Shown here: one piece after another, positions 1-10,672 of the stretch
Layout: each line of letters opens with the position of its first letter
How positions within the stretch are numbered: the stretch's first letter is position 1
From: Gardnerella piotii
Lineage (GTDB): Bacteria > Actinomycetota > Actinomycetes > Actinomycetales > Bifidobacteriaceae
Assembly: GCF_003397585.1 (NCBI RefSeq)
Contig: NZ_QJUV01000001.1
Location: forward strand, 992,001 to 1,056,000
Length of the DNA stretch: 64,000 bases
Direction of reading: 5' to 3'
Program-made: the position numbers and the translations under genes
The notes under the pieces: model-generated
What the model was told of the DNA's origin: nothing
The model's input: only the letters and a program-made list of their open reading frames with translations
The model's database searches: none

Positions 1-1
1 T

Positions 2-280
2 GACGGAAGCGACGATGCAATTCGCGAAACTTTGCTGAACGCTCCTAAGGTAGATGGCTTCACTGCTTTGCAACGATTCTTCTTAAGCTACGCGCTTGTG
101 TGGCGTTCAAAGTCTCGTAACGAGATTGCGGAGCAATACCTTCAAATCGACCCACACTCCCCTGCAGAGTGCCGCACTAACGGCATTGCGCGCAACGTTG
201 ACTTGTTCTACAACGCATTCGACGTTAAAGAAGGCGACGAAATGTGGCTCGCCCCTGCTGAGCGCGTACACATTTGGTAA
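2..280 (+). CDS. M13-family metallopeptidase (PepO/neprilysin-like), C-terminal end
   Basis: The gene runs in from the left edge, so only about the last 92 codons are seen and the zinc-binding HExxH motif lies outside. The visible part has the characteristic M13 C-terminus: an FLSYALVWRSK segment, a DPHSP motif, RTNGIARN, FYNAFDV and the terminal RVHIW. M13 enzymes are zinc endopeptidases that cut short peptides; bacterial members may be cytoplasmic or exported, which cannot be decided here. The reading frame is open from base 2 to a TAA, and a strong terminator follows. Family assignment is firm; substrate is unknown. Confidence 0.85.
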   Translation, partial: DGSDDAIRETLLNAPKVDGFTALQRFFLSYALVWRSKSRNEIAEQYLQIDPHSPAECRTNGIARNVDLFYNAFDVKEGDEMWLAPAERVHIW

Positions 281-315
281 ATCGCAACATTTTGTAAGTC
301 GCAAATAATATAAAC

Positions 316-354
316 AAAAAGCCTGCAAACGTTTAATACGTAAGCAGGCTTTTT
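316..354. terminator. Intrinsic terminator, probably bidirectional
   Basis: An 11-bp perfect inverted repeat (AAAAAGCCTGC / GCAGGCTTTTT) with a 17-base loop lies between the convergent M13 peptidase and CAP-protein genes. A run of T flanks the stem on either strand, so it can end transcription from both sides. Confidence 0.85.
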
Positions 355-421
355 ATATTGATTCTTTTTATGTTTATGTGACTTGCTAATCAGACCAAAT
401 AATCAGACCAGCTAATCAAAC

Positions 422-1075
422 TCACACGCCAAAGGCGTATGTCTTAACATCCGACAAGTTGCCGTTCTGATCATATGCCTCAAAATGAGTCCAATAGATA
501 CCTGGACGTGGGCTCCACAAAGCCCAAGGACCATCAAATCCTTCAACCCACTGCTTAGCGTTGTAATCGTAGATCTTAATCTTGGTAGAACCATTAGGAT
601 TATTAGTAGTTGCGCCAAGAAGAACACTATTACCCTGCCATGCAGCGTACGTTCCAGCAATAACAGTCTGGCTTGGAACCGTGTAGTGGAAAGCAATTGT
701 CTTCTCTAAAATAACTTTCTTGGTAGAAGGATCGCGTACTTCGCAATGCAACCAATAGTCGCCTGGCCTTGTAACCCAAGAAGCCCAGTTTCCAGTACTC
801 CAATCAGCAATAGTTGCCCACTGTTGAGTACTCAAATTGTAAGAAAGCCAACGATACTCAAGAGGCTTATCGCTATAGGCATTTGCACCAACAGCAATAT
901 CGTTGTCTCGAATAATCCAAGCAAAATCAAGGTTAGTAGCGTTATTGCTATTTAGCTTGCCATTTTGATAGTCGGTATCTCCAACTTGAGTTGACAAAGT
1001 TAAAGCAGATACTCTTCCGTGAGGACCGCCAGCAGCCTCACCATAACCGAAGGAAATGTTTTCTGGGTTCAAAAT
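422..1075 (-). pseudogene. CAP-domain exoprotein, C-terminal part after an in-frame stop
   Basis: This stretch continues the upstream CAP-domain gene in exactly the same frame after a TAA at 1076-1078. It begins ILNPENISFGYGE, which matches the last conserved block of CAP domains (the GHY..I..P...GFG region). After the CAP fold come two copies of an aromatic-rich module of about 70-90 residues, each with a W..RPG.YW core; I do not recognise a named family for it. There is no start codon with a ribosome site at its head, so it is probably untranslated unless the stop is read through. The strict one-base reading is CAA (Gln) to TAA. Confidence 0.75.
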
Positions 1076-1639
1076 TTAATATAAGTGAGCGTTATCACCG
1101 TTTATCATGCCATTAGCTTGACGTAATTGGGATTCCTCTTCGTGTGCCCAATCATACATAGATTCTTTCGCATTTTCGCCCCAAGCAAGGTTCTCGCCCC
1201 AAGCCTTACGACCAGTGTAGTCTGGAGGATTTACGCCGTCTGCCGCCAAATGATCAATCTGTCCATGCTTAGCAGTTTCTGCTGCGCGACGATACGCATC
1301 TTCTTCGTTTGCGCGATCGTAGCGAATACCATCAATATATTGCTCTTTTGTAAGACCCTTAGAAGTAACATAATCCGCAAGAGGCATGCCATTCATAAGT
1401 GTAACGCCATCTTGATAATACTTTAAGCGCAAATTACGTATTTCGCCTAAAATGTAGCTTGCGACTTTACTGTCTTTAATCTGCCAATTTGTATTAACAT
1501 TTGCAACGCTGTTATTAGGCAAATCAACCAATGCACTAGCAGATACTGCAGTAGATCCAATCATTGCCACACAAGCAACAGCCGATGTTGCAACAGCTAG
1601 GCATTTCTTTACAGAAAACACATGCAACTTATTCCACAT
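1076..1639 (-). pseudogene. CAP-domain (SCP/PR-1-like) exoprotein, N-terminal part ending at a premature TAA
   Basis: The start ATG at 1639 is chosen because it has an AGAGAGG ribosome site and gives a clean signal peptide (basic start, hydrophobic core, SASA cleavage region). An upstream start at 1699 would put 20 extra residues before the signal. A possible promoter is TTGCTA-17-TATACG at 1656-1684. The mature part shows CAP signatures GENLAWGEN and W.HEEE, then stops at NAHLY inside the final conserved block. CAP proteins are secreted; some bind lipids or act on the envelope. As it stands, a truncated product of 187 residues would be secreted without the last strands of its fold. Confidence 0.75.
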
Positions 1640-2029
1640 AAGTGTAGTCCTCTCTCGTATACGAACATAACTATCTCTTAGCAATTTTATGTTTAGCATT
1701 ACAGTAAGTAGAAGTAAATAAAATCTAGGCTCACTCTATGCTAAACAAAACAAAAACCGCTCCTTTAAGTATACCAATCTACATATATTTTTTAGACTTT
1801 TAATCCGATACTCGCTTTTGCATATTTTGTCAAGACTTTTTAATCAATGTGAATAAAACATAGGCTTTAACCACATTTATAAAAATATATTGCGCAACTA
1901 TTTTCCATAATTCATAGTTGATTCTACTGCGGCGAATTTGCCAAAAGCCACGATAATCAACACGGTTTTGCGCGATGAACTTCGAGACTTAAATTAGTCG
2001 CAGTCCAAACTCTTGAAAGGTTGAAAAAT
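1640..2029. other. Divergent intergenic region between CAP gene and ssb
   Basis: This 390-base AT-rich gap separates the CAP gene (minus) from ssb (plus). It holds the possible CAP promoter at 1656-1684 and a GAAAGG ribosome site for ssb at 2015-2020. No open gene, strong hairpin or RNA was recognised. Confidence 0.5.
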
Positions 2030-2629
2030 ATGGCACAGCAACAAGCAACATTAACAATCAGCGGTTACGTTGGAAGCGACCCTGTAAACTTTAGTCGCAA
2101 CGAAAACGCGCCCGCATGCTCGCTAAGAATCGGAAGCACTTCTTCTTACTACCATAACGAAGAAAAAGCTTGGAAGGAGCGCCCAACAACATGGATGACT
2201 GTAAAAGCGTACAAGTCGCTAGCATCAAACGTGTTAAAAAGCGTGCATAAGGGAGACGCAATCGTAGTTTGCGGAAATTTAAATACGGAATCTTGGCACA
2301 AAGATGGAGAAGACCGATCGCGAGTGGTTCTAGAAGCAACATCAATAGGACACGACCTAAATCGCGGAATCAGTGAATTTACTAAGACTTCGTATGCTAG
2401 AAACAAAAGCGTTGCAAACGCAGAGTCTAAAAACAAAGACTATAGCAAAAATGGAGATAGTCAAAATCAAAACTTTGCAATGAAAAATCCAATGTCTTCT
2501 AAATCAAATTCTTCTATTCAAGATAATTCTCAAGAAGATTCTCAAGAAGATGCAGAAATAAGTGATTTTGGAGGCCAATTAGATGAAGAACAATACAACG
2601 ATATTGAAGGAGGCGCCAATGATTTTTAG
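2030..2629 (+). CDS. ssb: Single-stranded DNA-binding protein (SSB paralogue)
   Basis: The first ~110 residues form an OB-fold SSB domain: SGYVGSDP, a W.TV.AY segment, and GD.IVV.G.L. The tail is long, disordered and rich in S, N, Q and D/E. It ends ANDF rather than the usual DDIPF tip that recruits partner proteins, so partner binding may be altered. The start at 2030 is preferred over the in-frame TTG at 2021 because GAAAGG sits nine bases before it. The gene stands alone, away from rpsF/rpsR, so it is probably a second SSB serving repair, competence or recombination. Confidence 0.85.
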   Translation: MAQQQATLTISGYVGSDPVNFSRNENAPACSLRIGSTSSYYHNEEKAWKERPTTWMTVKAYKSLASNVLKSVHKGDAIVVCGNLNTESWHKDGEDRSRVVLEATSIGHDLNRGISEFTKTSYARNKSVANAESKNKDYSKNGDSQNQNFAMKNPMSSKSNSSIQDNSQEDSQEDAEISDFGGQLDEEQYNDIEGGANDF

Positions 2630-2700
2630 AAAAGTCTAATAATATTAAACATTAGACTCAAACATAGTGTTGTTTAAAATTTTACTACTGTTATTCATAG

Positions 2701-2769
2701 CAATATTGCCGCTGAAAATAATGCGCACACATGCAAAACATGCAAAGCATTATATCAACGGCAATATTG
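2701..2769. terminator. Long hairpin between ssb and proS, likely bidirectional terminator
   Basis: An 11-bp perfect inverted repeat (CAATATTGCCG / CGGCAATATTG) encloses 47 bases with internal ATGC repeats and is followed by TTTTAATT on the plus strand. The large loop makes it a weaker terminator than most here. Confidence 0.5.
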
Positions 2770-2790
2770 TTTTAATTGTTCAATTGTTTA

Positions 2791-2824
2791 ATCACTGATT
2801 AGCTGTAATCACTGATTAGCTGTT
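2791..2824. repeat. Tandem duplication, 17 bp x 2, after proS
   Basis: Two adjacent copies of a 17-base unit (ATCACTGATTAGCTGTA, second copy ending in T) lie just downstream of the proS stop codon. This is one of many short tandem duplications at gene 3' ends in this window. Confidence 0.9.
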
Positions 2825-2838
2825 ACAAATTATTGCGA

Positions 2839-4668
2839 TTACAATTGCTCGCGAACGCGCTCTACAATGCGGCTAGCAGCCTCATCCACTGGAACTGCTT
2901 CAACGTTTGAACCGTTGCGATTGCGGATTTCAATCGTGCCATTGTTCACAGTATCTCGGCCAGCTACAGCAATCAGCGGCACGCCAACAAGCTCCGCATC
3001 CTTAAACTTTACGCCTGGAGAAACCTTTGGACGATCGTCGAATATTACTTCGATTCCCTGCTTGCTAAGCTCTTCAACAACTTTCTCGGCAGCGTCGAAA
3101 GCAACTTGATCTTTGCCAGTAGCAACAATATGAACCTGGGCAGGAGCAATTGCCATAGGCCACGCAAGGCCAGCATCATCGTGATGTGTTTCTGCAAGGC
3201 ACGCAATAACGCGGCTAACGCCAATACCGTAGCATCCCATCCAAACTGGCACAGCTTTGCCGTTTTCGTTAAGAACGCTTAAGCCCAAAGCCTTAGAATA
3301 CTTTAAGCCAAGCTGGAACACCTGTCCGATTTCCACACCGCGTTCGAAGCTCAATGGACCAGAACCATCTGGGCTCATATCTCCATCGCGAACCTGGGCT
3401 GCCTCAACAACGCCGTCCGCTTCAAAATCGCGGCCGTAAACAGCGTTGTAAATGTGCTTACCGTCTTCATCTGCTCCTGTAATCCAGGCGCTTCCCTTTG
3501 CAACGTGAGCATCCATCAAGTAGCGGACAGGATTTTCAATTCCACTACCCTCTTTGCGAGCTTGAGGACCTAACACGCCAGCGCCAATATATCCCTTAAC
3601 AAACTCAGGATGAGACTTTAAGTCATCCTCGGTTGCCTCTTCGATTTCTGCAGGAGCAAATTGAGCTTCAAGACGCTTCATATCTACCTGGCGATCTCCT
3701 GGAACACCAATAGCTACGATTTCGCGCCATGGCTCCTCGTGCTCGCCGCCGACAGCATCTGCAGGGTGCTTAACAGCAATAATCAAGTTCTTCAAAGTAT
3801 CGCTTGCTTGCCATTCGCGGCCGTCTTTGCGTGGATGCAAATCGTTAGAAACTTTAACCAAAGCTTCAATCGTCTTAGCATCTGGAGTATCAAGAGCTTC
3901 CATTTTAGGAGTTGCCGAGCAGTCAACATCTTGCATTTCTGGTGTGGTCAAAGCCTCAACGTTCCAAGCTTTTCCAGAAGGAGCAAGCGCAAAAGTATCT
4001 TCGCCAATTGCCATTGGAGCCAAGAACTCCTCGGAATCCGATCCGCCCATAGGGCCAGAAACAGCGTGAACAATCACGTATTTAATGCCCAAGCGGTCAA
4101 AAATTCGAGCGTAAGCAGCGCGCTCTTCAACATAAGCAGACTTTAAGCCGTCTTCGTCAATCGAGAACGAGTAAGCGTCTTGCATAATAAACTCGCGTCC
4201 GCGAATAAGACCTGCGCGCGGACGGAATTCGTCGCGATACTTCGTTTGAATCTGGTACAAAGTTAGTGGCAAATCCTTGTACGAAGAATACATATCTTTT
4301 ACAAGAAGAGTAAAGACTTCTTCGTGCGTTGGAGCAAGAAGATAGTCAGCCTCATGGCGATCTTTAAGACGGAAAATGTTGTCGCCGTACTCTTCCCAAC
4401 GGTTTGTAGCCTCGTATGGCTCGCGTGGAAGAAGCGCTGGGAAGTGAACTTCTTGAGCGCCAATACCGTTGATTTCTTCGCGAATAATCGCTTGAACTTT
4501 ATTGAGTACCTTTAGACCAAGCGGCAACCACGTCCACACGCCTGGAGCAGATTTACGAATGTAGCCTGCGCGCTGCATAAGTTTTGCGGAATTAACGTCC
4601 GCGTCTGCTGGATCTTCGCGCAGCGTACGAAGGAACAGCTTAGACATACGAAGTACATTAGAACCCAT
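2839..4668 (-). CDS. proS: Proline--tRNA ligase (bacterial type with editing insertion)
   Basis: The enzyme charges tRNA-Pro with proline in the cytoplasm. The protein has the class II synthetase core: PLG.KVL.K near the start, motif 2 (RDEFRPRAGLIRGREF), the long INS editing domain between motifs 2 and 3, and motif 3 (GIGVSRV.A.LAE), then an anticodon-binding domain ending FDDRPKVSPGVKFKDAELVGVP. From ATG 4668 it has about 609 residues, normal for the bacterial form. Actinobacterial relatives begin M..LRMS.LFLRTLRE, which supports this ATG over the one at 4704; neither has a strong ribosome site. Confidence 0.95.
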   Translation of the reverse strand: MGSNVLRMSKLFLRTLREDPADADVNSAKLMQRAGYIRKSAPGVWTWLPLGLKVLNKVQAIIREEINGIGAQEVHFPALLPREPYEATNRWEEYGDNIFRLKDRHEADYLLAPTHEEVFTLLVKDMYSSYKDLPLTLYQIQTKYRDEFRPRAGLIRGREFIMQDAYSFSIDEDGLKSAYVEERAAYARIFDRLGIKYVIVHAVSGPMGGSDSEEFLAPMAIGEDTFALAPSGKAWNVEALTTPEMQDVDCSATPKMEALDTPDAKTIEALVKVSNDLHPRKDGREWQASDTLKNLIIAVKHPADAVGGEHEEPWREIVAIGVPGDRQVDMKRLEAQFAPAEIEEATEDDLKSHPEFVKGYIGAGVLGPQARKEGSGIENPVRYLMDAHVAKGSAWITGADEDGKHIYNAVYGRDFEADGVVEAAQVRDGDMSPDGSGPLSFERGVEIGQVFQLGLKYSKALGLSVLNENGKAVPVWMGCYGIGVSRVIACLAETHHDDAGLAWPMAIAPAQVHIVATGKDQVAFDAAEKVVEELSKQGIEVIFDDRPKVSPGVKFKDAELVGVPLIAVAGRDTVNNGTIEIRNRNGSNVEAVPVDEAASRIVERVREQL

Positions 4669-4746
4669 GCGTTCCAATCTATTTGCGCACGAGGACATAA
4701 ACACTTGTTTACGCTACTAAACAAATTCACAATAGGTAATTTTCAA

Positions 4747-6195
4747 CTAAAACTCGTCATTGAATCCAAACTCATCGTTGCTAGTACTTGCAAAAATATC
4801 AAGTTCCTGCTGACTGGCGAATTCGTTTTCTAACGTGTTTTTTACTAAAGAATTAGCACCACTGTTAGCAAGAAGCTTACTTGCTTTCTCAGAAGCCTCG
4901 CGCAAAGAGCTATCAAGAATCACAGCATCCGCGCAAACGCTAAACGCGCGGTCATTAATGCCCTCTAAATAAAGCCCGCTCAAATTTTCCACACGCGAAA
5001 GCGCAACATAGCCCATTCCAGGCGCAAAAGTACGGCGCAAATCCATAACTGCACTATCAAGCGTCATTCCTTGCGACTTATGAATCGTAATTCCCCACGC
5101 GCATCTAAGTGGCACTTGATTTACGCTAGCAAGAACAGTTTCGCCATCTGTCATCTCCCAAGCAGCAGGCTTAAGAGTAACAATATTGCCGTTTTCAAAC
5201 TCAACAATCGGCCAGCCACCTTTGGATTCAGGTGCAAATCGCAAAACTCGCCCAACAGAACCGTTCACATATTGCTTATCTTGGTCATTTCGCAAAGCCA
5301 TTACAGCCGCACCAGCCTTTAATACAAGACGCTCAGGCGCAAGCATGTTCTTTTTTAAGCGCTCTACAAGATTTTTAGGGCCAGCTTCCGTTGCTACAAA
5401 TTCGTGAGGCTCAGCATCAATCGCAGCAAGTTGAACATTATTTAAGCCGTCCGCTTGCGCGTTTGTTGGAAAAAGATGAACCGAAACTTCGCTATCTTGA
5501 GGATATTCGCCAAGTCGACTAGCAAGAACTTGCTTATCTTCATTACTCACAATGCCACTTCGAATATCCGTTAAAACGCTAAGAAGCTTGCCATCATCTT
5601 GCCTGTGTTGCTCTGTTAAATAGCACACAACAGGTTTTAGAGAATCCCACGCAAACGATTCCGTAATATAGCCTTCGGGATTTTTGCCAGCAGCAGCATA
5701 CTTTTCGCGCGATGTAATAAACTCCGGGCTAGGCTCGAATACATCGCGATTTCGCGTAGACGTGCTAACTGGAGGCAGCTGGAAGAAGTCGCCAGAAACC
5801 ACCACTTGCAGTCCACCAAAAGGCAAATCATTTTTGCGCACCTTGCGGCACACTTCGTCAACCATGTCGAAAAGCCAAGCGTGAATCATGGAAACTTCGT
5901 CCAACACAAGCACGTCTGTGGCTTTTATGCGCTTTGCGCGCCTAGCTCTAATGGTTTTAAGAAGCGAATCGGTAAGCGCGTTTGCAACGCCTGTTCCACT
6001 CCACGAGTGAATGGTTTGGCCGTTCAAATGCGTTGCTGCAATGCCCGTTGAAGCCGTTACTGCAACGCTTAAACCGTTCTCGCGCATTGAGCGCACAGCA
6101 CGATTTAGAACATACGTTTTTCCCGACCCAGGAGCGCCCGTTAAAAACACACTTGCGCCTGCATTGATTATTTCTAACGCTTCCGATTGCTTCAT
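4747..6195 (-). CDS. Pif1-family DNA helicase
   Basis: An ATP-driven superfamily 1 DNA helicase of about 482 residues. It shows Walker A GAPGSGKT near residue 21, motif Ia ASTGIAA, a TIHSW motif, Walker B LVLDEVSM, GDFFQLPPV (motif III), a QHRQ motif, and the C-terminal ITIHKSQGMTLD and YVALSRV motifs. These define the Pif1/RecD2-like group. The ATG at 6195 is preferred because AAAGG lies nine bases before it; a GTG at 6204 overlaps that site. Pif1 proteins unwind forked or G-quadruplex DNA; the exact role in this organism is not known. The gene follows orn closely on the same strand. Confidence 0.85.
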   Translation of the reverse strand: MKQSEALEIINAGASVFLTGAPGSGKTYVLNRAVRSMRENGLSVAVTASTGIAATHLNGQTIHSWSGTGVANALTDSLLKTIRARRAKRIKATDVLVLDEVSMIHAWLFDMVDEVCRKVRKNDLPFGGLQVVVSGDFFQLPPVSTSTRNRDVFEPSPEFITSREKYAAAGKNPEGYITESFAWDSLKPVVCYLTEQHRQDDGKLLSVLTDIRSGIVSNEDKQVLASRLGEYPQDSEVSVHLFPTNAQADGLNNVQLAAIDAEPHEFVATEAGPKNLVERLKKNMLAPERLVLKAGAAVMALRNDQDKQYVNGSVGRVLRFAPESKGGWPIVEFENGNIVTLKPAAWEMTDGETVLASVNQVPLRCAWGITIHKSQGMTLDSAVMDLRRTFAPGMGYVALSRVENLSGLYLEGINDRAFSVCADAVILDSSLREASEKASKLLANSGANSLVKNTLENEFASQQELDIFASTSNDEFGFNDEF

Positions 6196-6210
6196 TGGCA
6201 GCACCTTTTA

Positions 6211-6249
6211 TTTGCGCTATTTGCGCTATTACGTTTAATGCGTTTAATA
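6211..6249. repeat. Two adjacent 9-bp tandem duplications between orn and helicase gene
   Basis: TTTGCGCTA occurs twice in a row at 6211-6228, and CGTTTAAT(G/A) twice at 6232-6249, in the 66-base gap between the orn stop and the helicase start. Confidence 0.85.
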
Positions 6250-6261
6250 GTCACGCTTTGT

Positions 6262-6969
6262 TTAATAATCGCGCTTTTCTGCGGAATTTACGTCTTCTAA
6301 TGCTTCACCGCGGCGCTCATAGTCACGAAGCAAGCTCGTGCTTTCAATGTGTTGCGCGCCCGCTTTTGCCTTGGATTCGCTTGGTCCTGGAGCTGGAACG
6401 AACATCATGTCTCGGTAGTAGCGCAACTCGTCAATCGACTCAATAATATCCGCGAGCGCACGGTGACCGCCATGTTTTGCCGGCTTATTGCGGTAAACGT
6501 CCGGGTAAAGCCTGCGCGAAATCTCCTTCAACGTGCTTACGTCGATTACACGATAGTGCAAATTTGCCATTAAATCTGGCATATAACGGTCGAGGAACTT
6601 TTTGTCGGAACCAACCGAGTTTCCAGCAAGATGAGCTTTTCCGCGCTCTGGCAGGAAACGCTTTACATACTCAACAACCTGCTTTTGCGCTTCTTCCAAA
6701 GGCAAACCGTTCTTATTCCACTCGTCAACAAGTCCAGAAGAAGTGTGCATATTGCGCACAAAATCGTTCATATTAGCCACAGCAGCATCGCTCGGCTTAA
6801 TCACTAAATCAATACCGTCGTCTAGAACTTTCAAATTAAAATCGGTTGGAACTACAGACACTTCGCATAATTCGTCGTGGAAAATATCGAGTCCCGTCAT
6901 CTCGCAATCGATCCAAATTAAGCGCGATTCTTCCGGCGTAAACGTAAGATCTTCCTTAGCTTCTGCCAT
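6262..6969 (-). CDS. orn: Oligoribonuclease
   Basis: This 3'-5' exonuclease degrades two- to five-base RNA fragments, including pGpG, completing mRNA turnover. It has the DEDDh signature: [11 protein letters not shown] (Exo I), [18 protein letters not shown] (Exo II) and [19 protein letters not shown] (Exo III). Its 235 residues exceed the ~180-200 of most Orn proteins because of a disordered, charged C-terminal tail. A GGAAAGGAAC ribosome site precedes the ATG. Confidence 0.93.
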   Translation of the reverse strand: MAEAKEDLTFTPEESRLIWIDCEMTGLDIFHDELCEVSVVPTDFNLKVLDDGIDLVIKPSDAAVANMNDFVRNMHTSSGLVDEWNKNGLPLEEAQKQVVEYVKRFLPERGKAHLAGNSVGSDKKFLDRYMPDLMANLHYRVIDVSTLKEISRRLYPDVYRNKPAKHGGHRALADIIESIDELRYYRDMMFVPAPGPSESKAKAGAQHIESTSLLRDYERRGEALEDVNSAEKRDY

Positions 6970-7040
6970 TTTCGTTCCTTTCCTAATATTTTTTCGAACC
7001 CATCAGCCTACATCTTCGTACAGACTACTAGACCCTAAAA

Positions 7041-7325
7041 TCAATTAAACAAATCATCATGAGAGCCAGTTCTAGTGAGCACAAGCTGCAATTCTTCTTT
7101 CTCAATCTTATAAATCAGAAGCCAATCCCCCTCAATATGAATTTCCCTATACCCTTTCCAATTACCAGTAAGAGAATGATCTTTATATCGAGTAGACAAC
7201 AGTTGCTTATCTTGTTTCATTAGGGCATCGATTGCATGCTTGAATTTTATTGGATCTACATGCTTTTTCAATAAAGCTTTGAACTCTTTTTTAAATTGAG
7301 TTGTACGAAATACTGATTTAAGCAT
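7041..7325 (-). CDS. yafQ: Type II toxin, YafQ/RelE-superfamily mRNA interferase
   Basis: A 94-residue RelE-fold endoribonuclease expected to cut mRNA on the ribosome. Residues matching the YafQ active site are visible: a His in KDHSL, a His in REIHI followed by GDW, and a C-terminal His in GSHDDLF. Its ATG lies inside the last codons of the antitoxin gene (ATGCTTAA, 8-base overlap), so the pair is translationally coupled. All key residues are present, so it should be active when free. Confidence 0.9.
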   Translation of the reverse strand: MLKSVFRTTQFKKEFKALLKKHVDPIKFKHAIDALMKQDKQLLSTRYKDHSLTGNWKGYREIHIEGDWLLIYKIEKEELQLVLTRTGSHDDLFN

Positions 7326-7638
7326 CTAATAAATCCTGCATAAGGTCATCTGTGTTATTAAATGATTTTCCATCATGAGCTTCAGCTTGACGACGAGCTT
7401 CAACACTTTCACGGCTTTCACGAGTAATCAAAAAAGGCATAGCCTGATCAACAATTGACTGTCTTAAAAAGACATTAATCGCAGTCGACAAATCCATTCC
7501 CATTGAAGAAAATAATTTTTTTGCTTCCTCTTTAACTCTAGAATCTGTGCGAAAACTCACAGTTGCTTGATGCGTATTTTCAGCATATTTACTTTTGACG
7601 CTATCGCTAACCAATATTGCAGACAATTTTATACACAC
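7318..7638 (-). CDS. dinJ: Type II antitoxin, RelB/DinJ family
   Basis: The protein carries a ribbon-helix-helix DinJ domain (ATVSFRTDSRVKEEAKKLFSSMGMD..TAIN.FL.Q) and a C-terminal tail that should wrap the YafQ toxin encoded directly downstream. The listed GTG start adds about 25 residues ahead of the usual N-terminus, so the true start may be a later TTG or GTG codon. A perfect palindrome upstream is a plausible autoregulatory operator. Confidence 0.85.
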   Translation of the reverse strand: MCIKLSAILVSDSVKSKYAENTHQATVSFRTDSRVKEEAKKLFSSMGMDLSTAINVFLRQSIVDQAMPFLITRESRESVEARRQAEAHDGKSFNNTDDLMQDLLDA

Positions 7639-7670
7639 TTTCTAATGATTTTTATTTTTATTAAATTGCT

Positions 7671-7683
7671 ATTGTAATACAAT
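7671..7683. promoter_or_regulatory. Probable operator of the DinJ-YafQ operon
   Basis: A perfect 13-base palindrome (ATTGTAATACAAT) lies about 33 bases upstream of the antitoxin start. A wider, looser inverted repeat (TTGCTA / CAGCAA region) surrounds it. Ribbon-helix-helix antitoxins usually bind such sites with their toxin to repress their own promoter; the assignment here is inferred from position. Confidence 0.45.
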
Positions 7684-7719
7684 ATACATACAACAGCAAT
7701 CATAATGTTTAAACAAACA

Positions 7720-7776
7720 AAAACGACGAAAAGTTAGAAAGTAGAAAATAAGACTTAGCTAACTTTTCGCCGTTTA
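7720..7776 (-). terminator. Terminator of guaB
   Basis: A stem of about 16 bp with one mismatch (AAACGGCGAAAAGTTAG on the minus strand, paired with CTAACTTTTCGTCGTTT) is followed by TTGTTTG on the minus strand, about 60 bases after the guaB stop. Confidence 0.75.
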
Positions 7777-7811
7777 GTGCAAAAATACTTGCGATTTATA
7801 CGCGACTTATA

Positions 7812-7833
7812 CGCACAACTCGCGCACAACTCG
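7812..7833. repeat. Tandem duplication, 11 bp x 2, after guaB
   Basis: CGCACAACTCG is present twice in direct succession, ending a few bases from the guaB stop codon. Confidence 0.85.
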
Positions 7834-7837
7834 CGAT

Positions 7838-9427
<1,590 letters not shown>

Positions 9428-9480
9428 TCATACACAATATTTAGTGGCCATTTTGATATAAAACTACTACAGCGCTATTA

Positions 9481-9520
9481 TCTACGACTATATACGATTA
9501 TCTACGACTATCTACGACTA
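9481..9520. repeat. Four 10-bp tandem units between guaB and the sugar-transferase gene
   Basis: Four head-to-tail units of TCTACGACTA (second unit TATACGATTA) lie about 50 bases past the stop of the downstream-facing sugar-phosphate transferase gene, between two minus-strand genes. Confidence 0.85.
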
Positions 9521-9568
9521 ATGCGACGGGTACTGCGATTAGCATCAATTCAAACACTACTCCACTTT

Positions 9569-10672
9569 TTACGAATTTCGCAACTCCGGCAGCCGCCTGC
9601 GCAAATATGGCATCATTGTAAGAACCGTAAGCAACGCCGCCGCAATAATCATGCCAACAAGCACGTAAACTGCTTTAAAGAACAGAATCATTATTGAGCC
9701 AAAAGATATGAGCGCCGCCCATCCCCACAAAATAAGCACTGCTCCTTGCACAGAATGCCCAATGCGCAACATTCTGTGATGCAAATGCATGCGGTCTGGA
9801 TGCATTGGCGACTGCCCTTTTGCAAGCCTTCTGCATATTGCTAAACACATGTCTAACACTGGCAAAAACAGCACTAAAATCGGAAGCAAAATCGGCATAA
9901 ATACTGGCAAATAGATGCTCGTGTGCACTGCAGATGGGTCTAAGTGGCCTGTCATTATAATAGACGCGCAAGTTATTAAATACCCGATTAGCATGGAGCC
10001 AGAATCGCCCATAAAAAGCTTTGCTGGATGCCAATTGTGCAAAATAAACCCTAAGCACATTCCCACCATTGCAACGTCTATAAGAGTTGCCATTGAAGCG
10101 TAGCTTGGAGACGTGCGCGCAAGAATATAAGAGTATGTTGCGAAGGCGATTCCGCCAATTGCTACAATTCCAGAAGCCAGTCCATCTAGTCCGTCTACAA
10201 AGTTGACTGCATTAATTGAAGCCACGATTAGTATTGCGGTTATTGCGATTGAAAGACTTGGAGACGCTGTAACTAGAGAGCCAAGCGGCAACGCTACGAT
10301 TTGTAATCCTCCCCACGCAACAAAAACAGCTATTAGTAATTGACCTGCAAGTTTTAGCATCCAATCTAAGTCCCAAATGTCGTCACAAACTCCCAAAAGG
10401 CATATGAGTACAGCTCCAGCCAAAACCACCCACGGCTGGTGTGTTCCTGCAAAAAGCCCCGAAATAAAAGGCATGGAGCTTGCAAACGCCATCGACACAG
10501 CAAAGCCGAATAGCATTCCAACTCCACCCATACGGGGCGTAGGTATTGTGTGCACGTCGCGAGCGCGCACTTTTCCTACGGCTCCTATGCGAATCGCAAG
10601 ATGACGTACAAGCGGCATTATTAGCCACGTTGCGCCTCCTGCGATTGCTGCTATAAACAGGTATACCCTCAT
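9569..10672 (-). CDS. MraY/WecA/TagO-family undecaprenyl-phosphate sugar-1-phosphate transferase
   Basis: An integral membrane enzyme (367 residues, about ten to eleven hydrophobic segments) that moves a HexNAc-1-phosphate from a UDP-sugar to undecaprenyl phosphate, the first lipid-linked step of wall polysaccharide synthesis. Seen motifs are PRMGGVGM, GVCDDIWDLDW (Asp-rich, Mg binding), NAVNFVDGLDGLA, FMGDSGSM, and the WecA/TagO-type HLHHRMLRIGHS loop that separates it from MraY. Its ATG overlaps the stop of the upstream gene (ATGA), so the two are coupled. Whether the product is a teichoic-acid-like or other wall glycan is not visible. Confidence 0.9.
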   Translation of the reverse strand: MRVYLFIAAIAGGATWLIMPLVRHLAIRIGAVGKVRARDVHTIPTPRMGGVGMLFGFAVSMAFASSMPFISGLFAGTHQPWVVLAGAVLICLLGVCDDIWDLDWMLKLAGQLLIAVFVAWGGLQIVALPLGSLVTASPSLSIAITAILIVASINAVNFVDGLDGLASGIVAIGGIAFATYSYILARTSPSYASMATLIDVAMVGMCLGFILHNWHPAKLFMGDSGSMLIGYLITCASIIMTGHLDPSAVHTSIYLPVFMPILLPILVLFLPVLDMCLAICRRLAKGQSPMHPDRMHLHHRMLRIGHSVQGAVLILWGWAALISFGSIMILFFKAVYVLVGMIIAAALLTVLTMMPYLRRRLPELRNS

